DNA of 64,000 bases from Deltaproteobacteria bacterium (GTDB lineage Bacteria > Myxococcota_A > UBA9042 > PHBI01 > JACKFB01), in contig JACKFB010000002.1 of NCBI GenBank assembly GCA_020632695.1, positions 415,699 to 479,698 of the forward strand, in the 5' to 3' direction. Each line of letters starts with the position of its first letter. The first letter of the stretch is position 1. The position numbers were made by a program, and so were the translations under genes. Below are positions 9,439-17,505 of this stretch, in pieces. The notes under the pieces were generated by a model that had not been told where the DNA came from, did no database searches, and saw only the letters and a list, made by a program, of their open reading frames with translations.

Positions 9439-10515
9439 TCACAGGCGTACGCCGTGGATGATGCGGTCGGTACCGCAGACGCGGATGGGGCCCGCCGGCG
9501 CGAAGGCTCGGCGGACCAGCTCCCCGTCGACGGTGTAGGGGCCCTCGAGCTCGAGCACCCGGGTGCCGCTGAGCCGGCGCACGCCCTGGCCGTCGAGGGC
9601 GGCCCGCATCAGGCGGGGGATGAGCGCGACGATGCGCGCCGGCTCGGTCTCGGTGACCACGAAGCCGCTCAGGGTGCCGGGCTCGGCGCGCTCGCGCACC
9701 GCGACGATGGCGCCGCGCAGGATCGCCATCGGCACCGTCGTCGCCACGACCGCTGCGTAGGGCGCCAGCTCCTCGCCGTCGATGCTCACCGGCGTGGTCG
9801 GCGGGTTCAGCAGGTGGCCGAAGCGGCGCCAGGTCTCGGTCTGCAGCAGCATCCCACCGGCCGACGCCCACAAGAACCGGGAGAGGCCGCGGTAGCCCTG
9901 GCCGTAGCGCTCGTACATGGTGAGGGCGTTCAGCACCAGCTCGCTGCCGAAGATCACCCCGTGCCGCCGCTCCTGCCCCGGCTCGTCGACGGCCAGCAGC
10001 GGGACGGCGCGCGTCGTCAGCGCGCCCAGCGGCAGGTCGCGGGTGCGAGCCAGGAAGCGCTCGACGGTGCGGCGCGGGTGGCCGCGGGTCTCGAAGGTGC
10101 GCGCCAGCATGTTCATGCCGCCGCCGTTGAGCAGCAACAGGCGCGGCAGCGGCAGGGGCTGGCCGAGCTTCCGGGCGGCCTCGTCGATGACGCGCAGGGT
10201 GGCGTTGACGGCGTGGTGGATGGTGCCGTCGCCGCCGTTGATGGCCAGGACGTTGGCGCCGCGCTGGAAGAGCAGATAGCCGAGCGCCCAGTGCAGGTCG
10301 CTGAGCGACGAGGTGCTCACGGCCGCCATGGGGTCGGGGAGCAGCGAGACCAGGCGGTCGTGGCCCACCGTGCGCCAGTTGGTGCGGGCCATGGGGTTCG
10401 AGAGCAGGCCCAGGCGCACGGGCGCCTCGGGGCTGGACGTGGCGCTCCAGGCCGCGAGCTCCTCGAGGGTGGCGTCGCGGCGGCGGAAGCCGGGGGTCTG
10501 GGAGAGGCGGTGCAT
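9439..10515 (-). CDS. Diacylglycerol kinase / lipid kinase family protein
   Basis: This 358-residue protein contains the DAGK catalytic motif GGDGT (NVLAINGGDGTIHHAVN, around residue 92), followed by LLLNGGGMNMLART. That matches the family in which GGDGTxNE and a later GTxNxxAR loop bind ATP. The RLGLLSNPMA segment near residue 35 is the usual DAGK N-terminal strand. Members phosphorylate diacylglycerol, sphingoid bases or related lipids at the inner membrane. ATG 10515 lies eight bases after the thiL stop in the same direction, so it is likely in one operon with thiL. The specific lipid cannot be told from sequence. Confidence 0.8.
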   Translation of the reverse strand: MHRLSQTPGFRRRDATLEELAAWSATSSPEAPVRLGLLSNPMARTNWRTVGHDRLVSLLPDPMAAVSTSSLSDLHWALGYLLFQRGANVLAINGGDGTIHHAVNATLRVIDEAARKLGQPLPLPRLLLLNGGGMNMLARTFETRGHPRRTVERFLARTRDLPLGALTTRAVPLLAVDEPGQERRHGVIFGSELVLNALTMYERYGQGYRGLSRFLWASAGGMLLQTETWRRFGHLLNPPTTPVSIDGEELAPYAAVVATTVPMAILRGAIVAVRERAEPGTLSGFVVTETEPARIVALIPRLMRAALDGQGVRRLSGTRVLELEGPYTVDGELVRRAFAPAGPIRVCGTDRIIHGVRL

Positions 10516-10523
10516 CGGGTGGG

Positions 10524-11498
10524 TCAGTCGATGGCGAAGTGGGTGAAGGCGCGGGCGCTGAGGCGGGTGGGGCGGCCGCCGCGCAGGTAGATGACGGGCT
10601 CGGCCCCGGCCGCCTCGGCGCCGCCGAGCTCGACGAAGCCCTCGGCGGCGAAGCGCGAGACGTCCTCGGGCCGCACCAGCGCGACCAGGCCGAAGTCCTC
10701 GCCGCCGGCGACGCGGGCGTCGACGGTGGCGCCGGGCAGGGCGGGGTCCTCGGGCAGGGCGTCGAGGTCGATGACCAGCGTGAGGCCGCTGGCGCGGGCG
10801 AGGCGAGGCAGATCGGTGGACAGGCCGTCGGAGAGGTCCATGGCCGCGTGGGCGCCGGCCTCGAGGGCGAAGGGTCCGGCGGCCAGGGGCGGGGTGGGGC
10901 GCAGGTGCTCGCGCAGGCAGGGCGAGACGTCGTCGAGCGGCTCCAGACGCCACGCGGTGTCCTCGGCGGCGCGCTCGAGCCACTCGGCCAGACCGGCGCC
11001 CGCTCGCCCTGGCGTGCCCGCGACCATGACCCGGTCGCCCACCCGGCCGCCGTCGCGCCTCAGGGCGCGCACGCCGGGCAGGCTCCCCCAGGCCGTGATG
11101 GCCAGGCTCATCGGCCCCGGGCTCCGGACGATGTCGCCGCCGCACAGCAGGCAGCCGGCCTCCCGAGCCAGCGCGCCCATGCCCTCGGCCATCCCCTCCC
11201 AGTAGCGCAGCGGCAGGTCCTCCGGCAGCGCGGCGGCCACCACGAAGCCCTCGGGCCTGGCGCCCATGGCCGCCACGTCCGACAGGTTGACCGCCAGCGC
11301 CTTCCAGCCCAGCCACGCCGCCGGGTGGGCCCGCAGGAAGTGCACCCCCTCCATCAGGGCGTCGGTGGTGACGCAGCGCGCGGGACCCGCGGGCAGGAGC
11401 GCCGCGTCGTCGCCAGGGCCACACGGGCTCGGGGCGCGCGGGACCCTCACGCTCATGGCCTCGATGAGGGCGGCCTCGCCAGCGTCGCCGGCCGTCAT
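10524..11498 (-). CDS. thiL: Thiamine-monophosphate kinase ThiL
   Basis: The 324-residue protein matches ThiL, which phosphorylates thiamine monophosphate to thiamine pyrophosphate, the last step of cofactor synthesis. Visible family motifs are GPGDDAALLP (residues 27-36), TTDALMEGVHFLR, AVNLSDVAAMGARP, and LLCGGDIVRSPG, which carry the acidic metal ligands. A second DLSDGLSTDL motif lies near residue 220. The start overlaps the stop of the upstream periplasmic-binding lipoprotein gene by four bases, indicating translational coupling. No other thiamine gene is present. Confidence 0.92.
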   Translation of the reverse strand: MTAGDAGEAALIEAMSVRVPRAPSPCGPGDDAALLPAGPARCVTTDALMEGVHFLRAHPAAWLGWKALAVNLSDVAAMGARPEGFVVAAALPEDLPLRYWEGMAEGMGALAREAGCLLCGGDIVRSPGPMSLAITAWGSLPGVRALRRDGGRVGDRVMVAGTPGRAGAGLAEWLERAAEDTAWRLEPLDDVSPCLREHLRPTPPLAAGPFALEAGAHAAMDLSDGLSTDLPRLARASGLTLVIDLDALPEDPALPGATVDARVAGGEDFGLVALVRPEDVSRFAAEGFVELGGAEAAGAEPVIYLRGGRPTRLSARAFTHFAID

Positions 11499-13480
11499 CG
11501 CTGCGGCTGGTCGCGCAAGTCGTCGCGGCGCTGCCTCATGGCCTGCTCCTCGGCCTCGGAGAGCCGGGGCCGGATCGTATCCAGGTCCACGGTGAGCAGG
11601 CGCGGCGAGCGCACCACGGCGCCCGAGTCCAGCACTGCGATGACGCCCGTGGCGCCCGCGAACTGGCGCGTGCTGCGCAGGGCCGCCAGCAGCGCCTCGC
11701 GCGCCTGCTGGTCGCTCCCCTGGACCTTCAGCACCGCCTGGGCGAGCAGGGCCGTGGCGTCGTGGACCTCGGCGTGGAAGGTGGTGGGCTTTCGCCGGTA
11801 GCGAGCGAAGAAGGCGCGGGCGAACGCGTCGCTGCGCGCCTCGTCGGGGTCGTGAGCGAACCCGTCGGCGAAGATCGCGTTCTCGGTGAGGTTCTCGCCC
11901 CGATCGACGACGGAGACGTGATTCCAGCCGGCCGATCCGAGGAGCTGAACCGCCGGGCGCCGCTTCGTGCCATGGCGCCCGGGGTCGGTGCGCACCACCA
12001 TGTCCCAGTACTTCAAGAAGGGCACCAGGCGCTTCACCGTCAACGCGTCGTCCGGGATGAAGAGCGCGTCGAAGTCGAAGGTACCCGTCCCGGGCTTGGC
12101 GGCGCCGATCAGCTTCTGGATGGGCGCCTTGAAGTCGTTCTGGTCGCCCGGGTAGCCCTCGACCGCCCGCACCTCGCCGCCCAGGCGCACGATCTCGTCC
12201 CAGAAGGCCACCATCGAGCGGGTCCCGGTGGGGTTGTCGGGGTAGAGGATGCCGACCCGCTGGATGCCGAGATCGGTGACGGCGTAGCGCGCGATGGCCG
12301 CGGCCAGCTCGGCCGTGGACAATCGGATGCGGTGCGAGGTGGGCAACCCCTCCACGGACTCGGGGGCGCTGGTGAGCACGATGTGCGGCACCCGGAAGCG
12401 GCCGGCCACCTCGGCCACCGCCCGGCTCTCGACCTCGCCGATGGGGCCCAGCAGCGCGATGACGTGCTTGTCCAGCACCAGGTCCTGGGCCGCCTGGGCC
12501 GCCTGGGCCGGGTCGCCCGCGCTGTCGCGTACCACCAGCTTCACCTCCGGGGTCGCGGCCACGGCGAGCTGGATGCCCTCCAGCGCCGCCTCGCCCAGGC
12601 GCTGGAACTGCCCGCTCAGCGGCAGGACCACGCCGACGCGCCGGGCCTCGACCTGGTCCTGCGCCGAGAGCTCCGTCAGCAGCGCGTCGGCGTCCGCGGC
12701 CGTACCGGCGTCGGCCGCACCGCGCGCCCGCAGCGCCGCCTCCCGGGCGCCCGCCAGATCTCCCGCCGCCGCGCGCGTCTTCGCCAGCAGCAGGTCCACC
12801 CAGCCGCGCCAGGGGTCGTCTGGGGCCACCCCCGCGTCGATCTGCCGGGCCTGCTCGGGTTCCACGCGCTCCTCCACCAGCCGCCGCAGCTCGCCGTCGG
12901 GCACCCCGTCCTCACGCGCCACCGCACGCCCGGCCCCCGGGTCGCCGGCCAGCACCAGGTCCCGGGCCGCGCCCCGCCCGGCCTCCGCCCGAGCCGCCGG
13001 CTCCGCCACCTCGCGCGCGGCCAGCCACGCCCGCGCGGCCTCGGCGTAGCGCGACTCCCCCTCGTAGGCCAGCGCCAGCGTCCGCTGCAGCCGATGCTCG
13101 GCGCCCTCGAGTCGCCCCACGTCGCCGCTCTCCGGAAGCCACTGGCGCGCCGCGTCGTAGTCCTCGCGGGCCAGGGCGTCCTCGGCCAGGTCCAGCCTCG
13201 CCGCGGTCGCCTCGGACGTCGCCGGGGCCTCGCGCACCAGGCGCGCCAGCACCCGCCGCGCCCGCACCCCGTCACCACGCTCGCGCGCCGCCCGCGCCTC
13301 ATCCAGCAGCTTGCGGCTGGCCGGGGTGGACGCGACGGGCGACGGCTCCTGCTGCGTGGCCGCCGGCTCGCGGACCTGCGCCCCCGGCTCGCCGCTGGTC
13401 ATCGTGGTCCCGCAACCGGTCACCAGCAGGGCCAACGCCCCCACCAGCGCCCGGGCCACGCCCCTACGCCCGTCGTCCAT
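11495..13480 (-). CDS. Periplasmic-binding-fold lipoprotein (LpoA-like)
   Basis: This 661-residue lipoprotein has a signal ending LLVTGC (Cys about 23). A helical, repeat-rich region rich in Ala, Arg and Glu (about residues 50-270) looks TPR-like (LDEARAARERGDGVRARRVL). A type I periplasmic-binding domain follows from about residue 282 (RRVGVVLPLSGQFQRLGEAAL, VVRDSAGDPAQAA, VIALLGPIGEVESRAVAEVA). That order matches LpoA-type penicillin-binding-protein activators, and also some branched-chain amino acid receptors. The TPR-like part and lipid anchor favour the LpoA-like reading, but this is inference. Its start lies inside the end of dnaJ (17-base overlap) and its end overlaps thiL. Confidence 0.75.
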   Translation of the reverse strand: MDDGRRGVARALVGALALLVTGCGTTMTSGEPGAQVREPAATQQEPSPVASTPASRKLLDEARAARERGDGVRARRVLARLVREAPATSEATAARLDLAEDALAREDYDAARQWLPESGDVGRLEGAEHRLQRTLALAYEGESRYAEAARAWLAAREVAEPAARAEAGRGAARDLVLAGDPGAGRAVAREDGVPDGELRRLVEERVEPEQARQIDAGVAPDDPWRGWVDLLLAKTRAAAGDLAGAREAALRARGAADAGTAADADALLTELSAQDQVEARRVGVVLPLSGQFQRLGEAALEGIQLAVAATPEVKLVVRDSAGDPAQAAQAAQDLVLDKHVIALLGPIGEVESRAVAEVAGRFRVPHIVLTSAPESVEGLPTSHRIRLSTAELAAAIARYAVTDLGIQRVGILYPDNPTGTRSMVAFWDEIVRLGGEVRAVEGYPGDQNDFKAPIQKLIGAAKPGTGTFDFDALFIPDDALTVKRLVPFLKYWDMVVRTDPGRHGTKRRPAVQLLGSAGWNHVSVVDRGENLTENAIFADGFAHDPDEARSDAFARAFFARYRRKPTTFHAEVHDATALLAQAVLKVQGSDQQAREALLAALRSTRQFAGATGVIAVLDSGAVVRSPRLLTVDLDTIRPRLSEAEEQAMRQRRDDLRDQPQR

Positions 13481-14585
13481 CCTGCCTCTCCCCTTCGTCT
13501 GGCGCTGACTGCACGGCCGCCTCGAAGCGCGCGGTGCGCGGGAAGGTCTCCGGCCCGCTCTGCCGCGCCAGCGCCTCCAGCGCCGCCGCCTGCTCCGCGC
13601 TCAGCCCCGTCGGCCACTCGAGCCGGATCGTGACGAGCTGGTCGCCGCGAGCCCCGCCGGTCGCGGCCACCCCCAGGCCGGACATGCGCAACACGGCGCC
13701 GTCGCCGGTGTTCGGAGCCAGCCGAAGCCGCCTCGGCCCCTCCAGGGTCGGGACGTCCAGCCAGCCACCTGCCATCGCGTCGAACACCCGCACCGGCCTC
13801 TCCAGCAACACGTCCATGCCCCGCCGCCGCAGCAGCGGGTGCGGCCTCACCGTCAACCGCACGATGCAGTCACCCGGGGGGCCACCGTGCCGACCCGCGC
13901 CGCCGGCCCCGCGGATCAACAGCTCGGCGCCGTCCGCTACTCCGGGCGGCACGTCGATGCGCAGAGGCCGGCGCACCTCCACCCGCCCGCGGCCCTCGCA
14001 GGCCTCGCAGGCCACGACCACCAGGTGCCCGCGGCCGTCACAGTCCGGGCACGCCTCCACCGCCGAGCGCAGCCCGCGGCGGCGCTGGATCTCCCCGCGC
14101 CCGGCGCAGCGCGGGCAGATCTCCGGCAGGTGCTCGAGCGGAAACCCGCGCCCGTCGCAGCGCGCACAGGGATCGGGCCGGGGCAACGAGAGCTCGCGGC
14201 GCGTGCCCAGCGCCGCCTCGGCGAACTCGAGGTCCAGGCGATACAGCACGTCCGGGCCGGGCTGGAGGCTCCGCGCCTTCACGCCGAAGAGCTGGTCGAC
14301 GACGGAACCGAAGAGCTCGGCCAGCGCGGTGCCCTCCTCGACCTTCGGCGCGTCGATGGCCTGCCCTGCGTCATAGCGCTCCCTCCGCTCGGGGTCACCG
14401 AGGATTCCGAACGCCTCCACCACCCGCTGGAAGCGCACCGTCGCCAGCGGCGACCCGCCGGGGTGGCGATCGGGATGATAGGACGCGGCGAGCTGCCGAT
14501 AGGCCCGCCGGATCGTCAGCGCGTCGGCGCCGCGGGGGACGCCGAGCACCGCGTAGTAGTCGGGACGCTCGATGGGCGTGTTCAT
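13464..14585 (-). CDS. dnaJ: DnaJ-family co-chaperone
   Basis: The protein has 373 residues. An N-terminal J domain carries the HPD tripeptide (SYHPDRHPGG, about residue 37), needed to stimulate DnaK ATPase. Four CxxCxGxG-type zinc repeats follow at about residues 150-215 (CARCDGRG, CPRCAGRG, CPDCDGRG, CEACEGRG) and then a substrate-binding C-terminal domain. The Gly/Phe-rich linker of classical DnaJ is not apparent between J domain and zinc repeats. ATG 14585 (MNTPIERPDYYAVLGV) was chosen because the J domain begins there; the open frame upstream is repeat DNA. It lies about 300 bases downstream of dnaK, separated by two repeat elements. Confidence 0.9.
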   Translation of the reverse strand: MNTPIERPDYYAVLGVPRGADALTIRRAYRQLAASYHPDRHPGGSPLATVRFQRVVEAFGILGDPERRERYDAGQAIDAPKVEEGTALAELFGSVVDQLFGVKARSLQPGPDVLYRLDLEFAEAALGTRRELSLPRPDPCARCDGRGFPLEHLPEICPRCAGRGEIQRRRGLRSAVEACPDCDGRGHLVVVACEACEGRGRVEVRRPLRIDVPPGVADGAELLIRGAGGAGRHGGPPGDCIVRLTVRPHPLLRRRGMDVLLERPVRVFDAMAGGWLDVPTLEGPRRLRLAPNTGDGAVLRMSGLGVAATGGARGDQLVTIRLEWPTGLSAEQAAALEALARQSGPETFPRTARFEAAVQSAPDEGERQDGRRA

Positions 14586-14731
14586 GGGCGCACCGAGCGG
14601 GGCGCGGGCGACGTCTGTGCAGGGCCTCGCGCAGCGAGAGCGCTCGCCGCGCCGGACGCCCCGAGGCGCTCGAGCCCCTGGAGAGCCATGAGCCAGCCGC
14701 GCGACGGGAGGAGACGGAAGCGCCGTGTCAA
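14586..14731 (+). repeat. Dispersed intergenic repeat family 1, copy B
   Basis: On the plus strand this copy aligns with the reverse complement of copy A (5960-6121) and, from its end, with copy C directly after it. Shared blocks include GGCGACGTCT, GAGGCGC, GAGCCAGCC and GACGGGAG followed by a GGAAGCGCC end. Its centre can pair GCGCAGCGAG with CTCGCCGCGC (one mismatch), a different sequence from the copy A stem at nearly the same place. It adjoins the dnaJ start codon. Confidence 0.75.
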
Positions 14732-14887
14732 GAGGTGCTCCCATGTGCGGACCGGGACCGGCGCCAACGACCTGCCCTCAGGCGTGTCCGCGCCGAGGGC
14801 GCACGCTCCCAGCATGAAAACCGAGGCTCGGGAGCGCCTGAGAGCACATGAGCCAACCGGGCGACGGGAGCAGACGGAAACGCCCTC
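14732..14887 (+). repeat. Dispersed intergenic repeat family 1, copy C
   Basis: This is the second tandem copy in the dnaK-dnaJ gap. It begins with GTGCTCCCATGTGCGGACCG, like the A-strand copy, and ends with GAGCCAACC, GGGCGACGGGAG and GACGGAAACGCCC directly at the dnaK stop codon. The central stem is again different in sequence: GCGTG pairs with CACGC, with an inner CGCC-GAG-GGCG. No gene is seen in the 300-base gap. Confidence 0.75.
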
Positions 14888-16696
14888 TCAGCCAACGTCC
14901 TTGTACATGACCTCGGCGATCCGGTACGACGACTTCTCGAGCTGCTCCAGCGCCCGCTGGATCGTGTCCAGATCGTCGGACTCGAGGGCCTTCTTGCAGC
15001 GCTCGACGTCGCGTCGAATCTGCCGCATCTCCTCGTCGGTCAGGCAGCTCCCCAGCTCGGTGAGGCTGCGCTCGGTCGTGTACATCAGGCCGTTGGCCTT
15101 GTTGCGCAGGGCGGCCAGCTCCTTGCGCCGCACGTCCGCCTGCCGGTTGGCCTCGGCCTCCGCCATGATCCGCTCGATCTCGCGCTCGCTGAGACCGGAG
15201 GTCGCCCGGATGCGCACCTGGCGCTCGTTGTTGGTGCCCAGGTCGCGCGCCGTCACCGAGAGGATGCCGTTGGCGTCCACCTCGAAGGTCACCTCGATCT
15301 TGGGCACGCCGCGGCGCGCCGGCGGGATGCCGAGCAGCTCGAAGCGCGCCAGGCTCTTGTTGTCGCGCGCCATGGGTCGCTCGCCCTGGAGCACGTGGAT
15401 GTTCACCAGCGGCTGGTAATCCTCGGCCGTCGTGAAGATCTCCGTGCACGAGGTGGGGATGGTGCGGTTGCGCTCGATGAGCTTGGTGAAGATCCCGCCC
15501 TGGGTCTCGATGCCCAGCGAGAGCGGGATGACGTCCAGCAGCAGCACGTCCTGCACGTCGCCGCGGATGATGCCGCCCTGGATGGCGGCGCCGATGGCCA
15601 CGGCCTCGTCCGGGCTCACCCCCTTGTTGGGGCTCTTCCGGAAGAACTCGTACACGCGCTTCTGGACCATCGGCATCTTGGTCATGCCGCCGACCAGGAT
15701 GACCTCGTCGACCTCTTCGACCGCGTAGCCGGCGTCGTTGAGCGCCTGCTGGCAGTGGTACATGGTCCGCTCGAGCAGGTCCTCGACCAGCGCCTCCAGC
15801 TCACGACGGGTGAACGTCATGTGCAGGTGCTTGGGACCGCTCTCGTCGGCGGAGATGAAGGGCAGGTTGATGTCCGTGTCCTCGAGCGTCGACAGCTCGA
15901 TCTTCGCCTTCTCCGCCGCCTCCTTCAGGCGCTGGAGCGCGATCGGGTCGCGGATGAGGTCGACGCCGTTCTCCTCGCGGAAGGTGTCGGCGATGCGCTC
16001 GATGACGCGCAGGTCGACGTCCTCGCCGCCCAGGAAGGTGTCGCCGTGGGTCGACTTCACCTGGAACACGCCGTTGCCGACCTCGAGGATCGAGATGTCG
16101 AAGGTGCCGCCGCCGAGATCGTACACCGCGACGCGGCCCTGGGAGTGTCGGTTGAGACCGAAGGCCAGCGCCGCCGCCGTGGGCTCGTTGATGATGCGCA
16201 GCACATTGAGGCCGGCGATGCGGCCCGCGTCGCGGGTGGCCTGGCGCTGGCTGTCGTCGAAGTAGGCCGGGACCGTGATGACCGCGTCCTCGACCGGCTC
16301 GCCGAGGTAGTCCTCGGCGTAGGACTTCATCTGGGCGAGGATGTACGCCGACAGCTCCGGCGGCGAATACAGCTTCTCGCGGATCTTCACGTGGGCGTCG
16401 CCGTTGCCGGCCGCCAGCACCGCGTAGGGGAAGGTGTCGAGGATCTCCTGGACCTCCGACGACTGGAACTTCCGCCCCATCAGGCGCTTGGTGGCGAACA
16501 CCGTGTTGGCGGGGTTCGTGATGGCCTGGCGCTTGGCGATGTGGCCGACCAGCCGCTCGCCGTCCTCGGTGAAGGCGATGACCGAAGGCGTGGTGCGGCT
16601 GCCCTCCGAATTCGGAATGACGACAGGGTTGCCAGCCTCCATGACCACGACGCACGAGTTCGTGGTTCCGAGGTCAATGCCGATGACCTTACCCAT
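14888..16696 (-). CDS. dnaK: DnaK/Hsp70 chaperone with short C-terminus
   Basis: The product of 602 residues is a cytosolic Hsp70. The ATPase motifs are present: phosphate 1 IGIDLGTTNSCV (residues 5-16), AVITVPAYFDDSQRQATRDAG and VAVYDLGGGTFDISIL with the connecting EPTAAALAFGL. The adenosine motif EVILVGGMTKMPMVQKRV is also present. The substrate domain follows, then a helical lid. It ends at RIAEVMYKDVG and lacks the disordered acidic tail of canonical DnaK (about 638 residues), so it may be a specialised paralog. AGGGGA lies eight bases before ATG 16696. It heads dnaJ. In Myxococcus, specialised DnaK homologs (SglK, StkA) affect exopolysaccharide and motility, and export and motility genes adjoin this one. 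Confidence 0.93.
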   Translation of the reverse strand: MGKVIGIDLGTTNSCVVVMEAGNPVVIPNSEGSRTTPSVIAFTEDGERLVGHIAKRQAITNPANTVFATKRLMGRKFQSSEVQEILDTFPYAVLAAGNGDAHVKIREKLYSPPELSAYILAQMKSYAEDYLGEPVEDAVITVPAYFDDSQRQATRDAGRIAGLNVLRIINEPTAAALAFGLNRHSQGRVAVYDLGGGTFDISILEVGNGVFQVKSTHGDTFLGGEDVDLRVIERIADTFREENGVDLIRDPIALQRLKEAAEKAKIELSTLEDTDINLPFISADESGPKHLHMTFTRRELEALVEDLLERTMYHCQQALNDAGYAVEEVDEVILVGGMTKMPMVQKRVYEFFRKSPNKGVSPDEAVAIGAAIQGGIIRGDVQDVLLLDVIPLSLGIETQGGIFTKLIERNRTIPTSCTEIFTTAEDYQPLVNIHVLQGERPMARDNKSLARFELLGIPPARRGVPKIEVTFEVDANGILSVTARDLGTNNERQVRIRATSGLSEREIERIMAEAEANRQADVRRKELAALRNKANGLMYTTERSLTELGSCLTDEEMRQIRRDVERCKKALESDDLDTIQRALEQLEKSSYRIAEVMYKDVG

Positions 16697-16739
16697 GGAA
16701 GAAATCCCCTAGACCGGGCCAGACGCCGAGGTCGCGCAA

Positions 16740-16769
16740 AGTATAGGCAGTGCTTTCGCGACCGCGCAA
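16740..16769 (-). promoter_or_regulatory. Sigma70-like promoter for dnaK
   Basis: Read on the minus strand, TTGCGC (16769-16764) is followed by an 18-base spacer and TATACT (16745-16740), about 44 bases before the dnaK ATG. No CIRCE inverted repeat or heat-shock sigma32 consensus is seen. Confidence 0.5.
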
Positions 16770-16849
16770 CATGCCGTCCAGCAACCTCCCGCCAGACCTG
16801 GGGTCCGGCGCCGCCCGATCGAAGGCAGGACGGCCGCGAAGGCGCCTGG

Positions 16850-17503
16850 TCACAACAAGGTGTCCGAAACGAAAACGATATCCCCCGACCGAAGCTCGAG
16901 GTTGGCAGCCAACCCCTTGCTGATCTTTCCGACCGGTACGGGGATCCTCATTTCACGCCCATCCACCTTCCGTGTCACGACTACATAGTCCGTATTCGCG
17001 GTGTCCTTGAAACCACCGGCGAGCGTGATGGCCTCCACGACGGTCATGGCGGAGCCGAAAGCGAAGGTGCCCGGCTTGTTCACCTGCCCGAGCACGAAGA
17101 TCTTCTTCGACTGGTACTCCTTCACGTACACCGACACGAAGGGATCGCGGATGTACCCGGCCTGCAGGCGCTCCTTGAGCAGCGTCGCCACGTCGCCCGG
17201 CGTCATCCCGGCGACGTGGATGTGCCCGACCAGGGGAAAGTCGATGGAGCCGTCCGGCGCGATCTGGTGCGTGCCCGACAGCTCCTTCTCACCGTAGACC
17301 CGCGCCTCGAAGACGTCGCCGGGGCCCAGCCCGACCTGCCCGAGCGACTCGGAGATCATGTCGTTGAGGTGCTCGTAGCCGGTCGACGGCGCCGACGGGC
17401 GGCACGCGCCGATCGCAGCCAGCACGACGAGCAGCGCGCTCGACACCAGCCGGCCAGCCGGCCCACCCGCCAGCGCCCGCCTCGCGACCTGGGACCCGTC
17501 CAT
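16850..17503 (-). CDS. Short OPX-family polysaccharide export lipoprotein
   Basis: The product of 217 residues has a lipoprotein signal ending AIGAC (Cys 34). A polysaccharide-export domain follows at about residues 57-115 (LGPGDVFEARVYGEKELSG, APDGSIDFPLVG). An SLBB-type domain lies at about 122-190 (KKIFVLGQVNKPGTFAFG, VVEAITLAGGF). It is much shorter than Wza (about 380 residues) and stops after one SLBB domain, so it lacks the C-terminal helix that makes the Wza outer-membrane pore. Such short OPX proteins are known to work with a separate beta-barrel, and the gene two bases upstream encodes one. ATG 17503 follows that stop. Confidence 0.87.
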   Translation of the reverse strand: MDGSQVARRALAGGPAGRLVSSALLVVLAAIGACRPSAPSTGYEHLNDMISESLGQVGLGPGDVFEARVYGEKELSGTHQIAPDGSIDFPLVGHIHVAGMTPGDVATLLKERLQAGYIRDPFVSVYVKEYQSKKIFVLGQVNKPGTFAFGSAMTVVEAITLAGGFKDTANTDYVVVTRKVDGREMRIPVPVGKISKGLAANLELRSGDIVFVSDTLL

Positions 17504-17505
17504 GG

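Noticed and set aside
16697..16849. Heat-shock control of dnaK by CIRCE or sigma32
   Set aside because: Neither the CIRCE inverted repeat nor a sigma32 -35/-10 was found; only a sigma70-like pair.
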